From JAJRQY01 sp965224435 (GTDB taxonomy: Bacteria; Actinomycetota; Acidimicrobiia; Acidimicrobiales; SZUA-35), in contig OZ245048.1 in NCBI GenBank assembly GCA_965224435.1, positions 310,001 to 374,000 of the forward strand: DNA of 64,000 nt, written 5' to 3'. Position 1 is the first letter of the stretch, and each line of letters opens with the position of its first letter. The position numbers and the translations under genes were made by a program. Under the pieces are notes generated by a model. It was not told the DNA's origin, made no database searches, and saw nothing but the letters and a program-made list of their open reading frames with translations. Of this stretch, positions 61,355 to 64,000 are shown piece after piece.

Positions 61355-61753
61355 ATGGACAGCTTTGTTGCCTGGAACGGATTGAGCTACGCAGGGCACC
61401 CTCCCCAGGACTGGTACCTGGCCCAAGACAATCGTTGGTGGCCCGCCGAAATAGTCGATGGCTCTGCCTCCATCCCTATTCAGCGATGGCAGATTGGTGA
61501 AGGTCCGCTAGAGGGCACAGTGTTTGCAAGCAGCGACGGTTTGCAGTGTGTCATCAACCGTGACGGGCTCGAAGACCAGCGCTTCATTGGGTTTGATTCG
61601 GTGTTGCGAGTATCACGAACCAGCAACACTTTCGGCTCCGAAGGAGTGCGGATCCAGACGACTTCGCAGACCTTTGAATGGAGTATCGAGCAGGGCCGAG
61701 ATGATCTTGTCCAACTGATCAACCATTACACGGGCTCTGCAGAGCCCGAATGA
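61355..61753 (+). CDS. Hypothetical protein
   Basis: This 132-residue protein starts at ATG 61355 after GAGGGGGAA. The N-terminus GHPPQDWYLAQDNRWWPAEI resembles the short DUF2510-like W-rich modules common in actinobacterial proteins. The rest looks like a small beta-rich domain. No function can be given. Confidence 0.6.
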   Translation: MDSFVAWNGLSYAGHPPQDWYLAQDNRWWPAEIVDGSASIPIQRWQIGEGPLEGTVFASSDGLQCVINRDGLEDQRFIGFDSVLRVSRTSNTFGSEGVRIQTTSQTFEWSIEQGRDDLVQLINHYTGSAEPE

Positions 61754-61901
61754 TCCTAAACCTGATCCGCAGAAGGCCGGGAACGGTGTTGCCGCTGCCA
61801 GATCCGAACTGGTTTACGGGTCGTTCCTATGGTGCTCAAGATACTCACAACGGTAGATGACCTCAATCGGGATCATTGTCGGTGCTAGGAGAGGAATGCG
61901 G

Positions 61902-62186
61902 ATGAACAAGAAGAACACCCGCCTGAACGTCGTGTTTGGCGCCATTGCTGGAGGGTTTGTTCTCGCCAGCTGTGGTGGTGGAGGAGGCCTTGCTGATGAG
62001 GCTGAGGCGATGGCCGATACCCAATGTGCCTGCACAACCTTCGATTGCACCTTGGAGCAGACCAAGTGGTTCAACAAGAACAGCATCGCTCAACCGGAAG
62101 ATATTGAGGCGCTATCAACCGAGGACCACGCCCGCTATAAGGCAGCACAAACGCGGTCGTCGGATTGCCAGAACGAGCTGCGCTAG
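61902..62186 (+). CDS. Small lipoprotein
   Basis: This 94-residue protein has a lipobox, LASC, with the lipidated cysteine at position 24 after a hydrophobic signal (VVFGAIAGGFV) and a glycine run. The mature part holds four more cysteines (CAC, C in FDC, and SDC), perhaps two disulfides. Start is the ATG at 61902; an ATG two codons earlier is possible. Function unknown. Confidence 0.78.
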   Translation: MNKKNTRLNVVFGAIAGGFVLASCGGGGGLADEAEAMADTQCACTTFDCTLEQTKWFNKNSIAQPEDIEALSTEDHARYKAAQTRSSDCQNELR

Positions 62187-62294
62187 CCGTACTCAAGCCG
62201 CGGCCTGACACGAAAGGCCAGTTTCGTCTGAGATAGCCAGTCTCACTGGGTTCAGATGCCAATAGCCTGGCTTCTTTCCAGTGGGAGGATTGTC

Positions 62295-63413
62295 GTGGCA
62301 GACATCGAAATCGGGTTGGGTAAATCGGGTCGACAGGGCTTCAGTCTCGACCAGATATCGCTGGTTCCTTCGCGTCGAACGCGCAACCCGGAAATGGTCG
62401 ACCTGTCTTGGCAGATCGACGCCTACAAGTTCGATCTGCCGTTCTTGTCCTCGCCCATGGATTCGGTCACCAATGTCAATACGGCCAAGGAAATTGGTCG
62501 ACTCGGTGGTCTTGGAGTCCTGGATCTCGAAGGACTCTGGGCACGACATGAAGCGCCCGACGACGAAGTGGCCGAGCTGGCAAAGCTGGATGACCAGGCC
62601 GCTCGGACCCGCCTGCGTGAACTGTATGACGCCCCAATCAATTCCGATCTGATCATCCAGCGCATCAAGGACTTACAGGACGCCGGGTATTACGCCGCAG
62701 GAAAGGTGTCGCCCAAGCACGCTGCAGGCATGGCCGACATGTTGCAGAAGGCTGGTCTTGATCTGCTGGTCATCCAAGGCACTGTTATTTCGGCTGAGCA
62801 TGTCTCCAATGGCAGAGACCCCCTCAACCTCAAGCAATTTGTTCGTGAACTGGAAACCCCCGTCATTGTCGGCGGTTGTGCGAGCTACCAGGCGGCTCTA
62901 CACCTCATGCGAACCGGAGCCGCCGGCGTTCTGGTTGGTGTTGACGGCGGCCGGGCGGCAACCACCGGAAGTGTCACCGGAGTTGGTTCTCCAATGGCCA
63001 CCGCCATCGCCGATGTGCGAGCAGCCCGGATGCGGCACTTGGACGAAACCGGTGTCTATGTGCACGTCATTGCCGACGGAGGCATGCGTTCGGGTGGCGA
63101 CATTGCCAAAGCCATTGCCTGTGGTGCTGACGCAGTCATGTTGGGAACTGCCCTAGCTGCAGCCAGCGACGCTCCAGGTGCCGGCTTGCATTGGGGCCGA
63201 TCAACCGTGCATCCAGATCTGCCCCAGGGACGCCTAACTCGTGTCGAAACGATTGGCACCCTCGAAGAGGTTGTTTCTGGCCCAACCAGCCTTTGTGATG
63301 GCCGGGCCAACCTCTTTGGTGCCCTTCGCCATTCAATGGCCATGCTCGGCTACGAGTCGGTCAAGGAACTTCAGAAGGCCGAACTCGTTGTGAAGGCGGC
63401 GGCCGGGTCATGA
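62295..63413 (+). CDS. guaB3: GuaB3-family IMP dehydrogenase-like protein
   Basis: This is the second, CBS-free IMP dehydrogenase/GMP reductase homologue that actinobacteria keep next to guaA. It is a TIM barrel of 372 residues from GTG 62295, after GGGAGGA. DLPFLSSPMDSVTN and ADGGMRSGGDIAKAIACGADAVMLG are conserved. The loop that holds the catalytic cysteine in IMP dehydrogenase reads GGRAATTGSVTG, so the cysteine is missing. It probably is not a standard IMP dehydrogenase. Confidence 0.85.
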   Translation: MADIEIGLGKSGRQGFSLDQISLVPSRRTRNPEMVDLSWQIDAYKFDLPFLSSPMDSVTNVNTAKEIGRLGGLGVLDLEGLWARHEAPDDEVAELAKLDDQAARTRLRELYDAPINSDLIIQRIKDLQDAGYYAAGKVSPKHAAGMADMLQKAGLDLLVIQGTVISAEHVSNGRDPLNLKQFVRELETPVIVGGCASYQAALHLMRTGAAGVLVGVDGGRAATTGSVTGVGSPMATAIADVRAARMRHLDETGVYVHVIADGGMRSGGDIAKAIACGADAVMLGTALAAASDAPGAGLHWGRSTVHPDLPQGRLTRVETIGTLEEVVSGPTSLCDGRANLFGALRHSMAMLGYESVKELQKAELVVKAAAGS

Positions 63414-64000
63414 GCAACGTTGCAGCAACCACAGCCCAGACTGCTCAAGAAAAGGCTTCGGCCTCGACCGCCCAATCCGACCAGCTTGTTTTGGTCATCG
63501 ACTTTGGTGCCCAATACGCCCAACTCATTGCTCGGCGCGTTCGTGAGCTTCGGGTCTACTCCGAAATCGTGTCCCACAAGATCACTGCGGCTGAGATCGC
63601 GGCCAAGAAGCCGACAGCCCTGATCCTGTCTGGTGGCCCCAAGAGTGTGAACGCCGAGGGTGCACCGATTCTTGATCCTGCCATCTTCGACCTTGGGATC
63701 CCGACGCTGGGCATCTGCTACGGGGCTCAACTACTGGCACAGCAGCTCCCCGGCGGTGTGGTTGGACGGGATGATTCTGGCGAATATGGCCGGGCGGAGA
63801 TGAGCCGCATCGAAGGCACCAAGTCGACGCTCCTGCCTGAACACATTCCTGATGAGCAGACCGTTTGGATGAGTCACTTCGATGCCATCACCACTGCGCC
63901 TGACGGTTTTGTCGCCACGGCAACCAGTGCTGGCTCACCGGTAGCGGTCTTTGAGAATCATGAAACCAAGGTCTTCGGTGTGCAGTACCACCCCGAGGTA
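63410..64000 (+). CDS. guaA: GMP synthase (glutamine-hydrolysing), 5' part only
   Basis: GuaA makes GMP from XMP and glutamine. The window ends inside the gene, after 197 codons. The glutaminase domain is visible, with catalytic cysteine in LGICYGAQLL and histidine in FGVQYHPEV. About 24 residues before VLVIDFGAQYAQLI are extra and low in complexity. The ATG at 63410 overlaps the guaB3 stop. Confidence 0.95.
   Translation, partial: MSNVAATTAQTAQEKASASTAQSDQLVLVIDFGAQYAQLIARRVRELRVYSEIVSHKITAAEIAAKKPTALILSGGPKSVNAEGAPILDPAIFDLGIPTLGICYGAQLLAQQLPGGVVGRDDSGEYGRAEMSRIEGTKSTLLPEHIPDEQTVWMSHFDAITTAPDGFVATATSAGSPVAVFENHETKVFGVQYHPEV

Noticed and set aside
1..64000. CRISPR arrays, insertion sequences, prophage or toxin-antitoxin modules
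   Set aside because: I found no regularly spaced repeats, transposase or integrase motifs, or typical small toxin pairs anywhere in the window.

Overview
The window is a 64 kb stretch of a mid-GC chromosome from an actinomycete-type bacterium, most likely the class Acidimicrobiia. The reasons are the uninterrupted rpsL-to-rpsI ribosomal block, zinc-type S14, short-LID adenylate kinase, the guaB3-guaA pair, an actinobacterial C-terminal module on a ribosomal protein, and frequent GTG starts. The lineage is inferred from gene content and style, not from a tree. I see no tRNA or rRNA gene, CRISPR array, insertion sequence, prophage or plasmid feature. Most of the window is housekeeping DNA; the unusual features are local.

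Layout. (1) 1-5750: a form II carbon monoxide dehydrogenase-like molybdenum hydroxylase in S-L-M order, followed by its MoxR ATPase and VWA partners. (2) 5754-8679: a CPBP membrane protease and an SLC13/RCK transporter. (3) 8864-13551: the str operon (rpsL, rpsG, fusA, tuf, rpsJ), closed by a clear terminator. (4) 13896-24666: the S10/spc block from rplC to secY. (5) 24891-31694: adk, a non-canonical segment where map usually lies, infA with an apparent CTG start, rpmJ, rpsM, rpsK, rpsD, rpoA, rplQ, truA, rplM and rpsI. (6) 31730-38475: amino-sugar and cell-wall precursor genes: glmM, a 1144-residue GlmS-like protein, an unknown gene and alr. (7) 38487-46525: a queuosine-tRNA mannosyltransferase homologue, an SDR, a threonine dehydratase-like enzyme, the tsaE-tsaB-rimI-tsaD operon, an MFS exporter and a HAD hydrolase. 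(8) 46586-48670: groES-groEL with a perfect CIRCE operator and a terminator. (9) 48823-62186: accessory genes, including DUF2207 and DUF2339 membrane proteins, an iodotyrosine deiodinase-like nitroreductase, an enoyl-CoA hydratase, a CoA-type NUDIX enzyme, an AlkX/YcaQ-type glycosylase, an anchored protein with an apparent frameshift, and a lipoprotein. (10) 62295-64000: guaB3 and the 5' part of guaA, cut by the window edge.

How the genes work together. Regions 3-5 make the translation apparatus and RNA polymerase alpha. Their genes overlap by 1-8 bases, which points to translational coupling. Long perfect hairpins sit at the few real gaps (fusA/tuf, rpsJ/rplC, rplO/secY, infA/rpmJ, rpsD/rpoA, rplQ/truA) and probably divide the block into expression segments. 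Region 6 feeds peptidoglycan synthesis. The tsa genes make the t6A tRNA modification.

The points most worth checking are the near-exclusive G/T-ending codons of tuf, the infA CTG start, the enlarged GlmS-like protein, the extended L22, the shared start-site element of the rpsL and rplM operons, and the frameshift near 58512. I found no gene cluster that convincingly forms a wholly new system.
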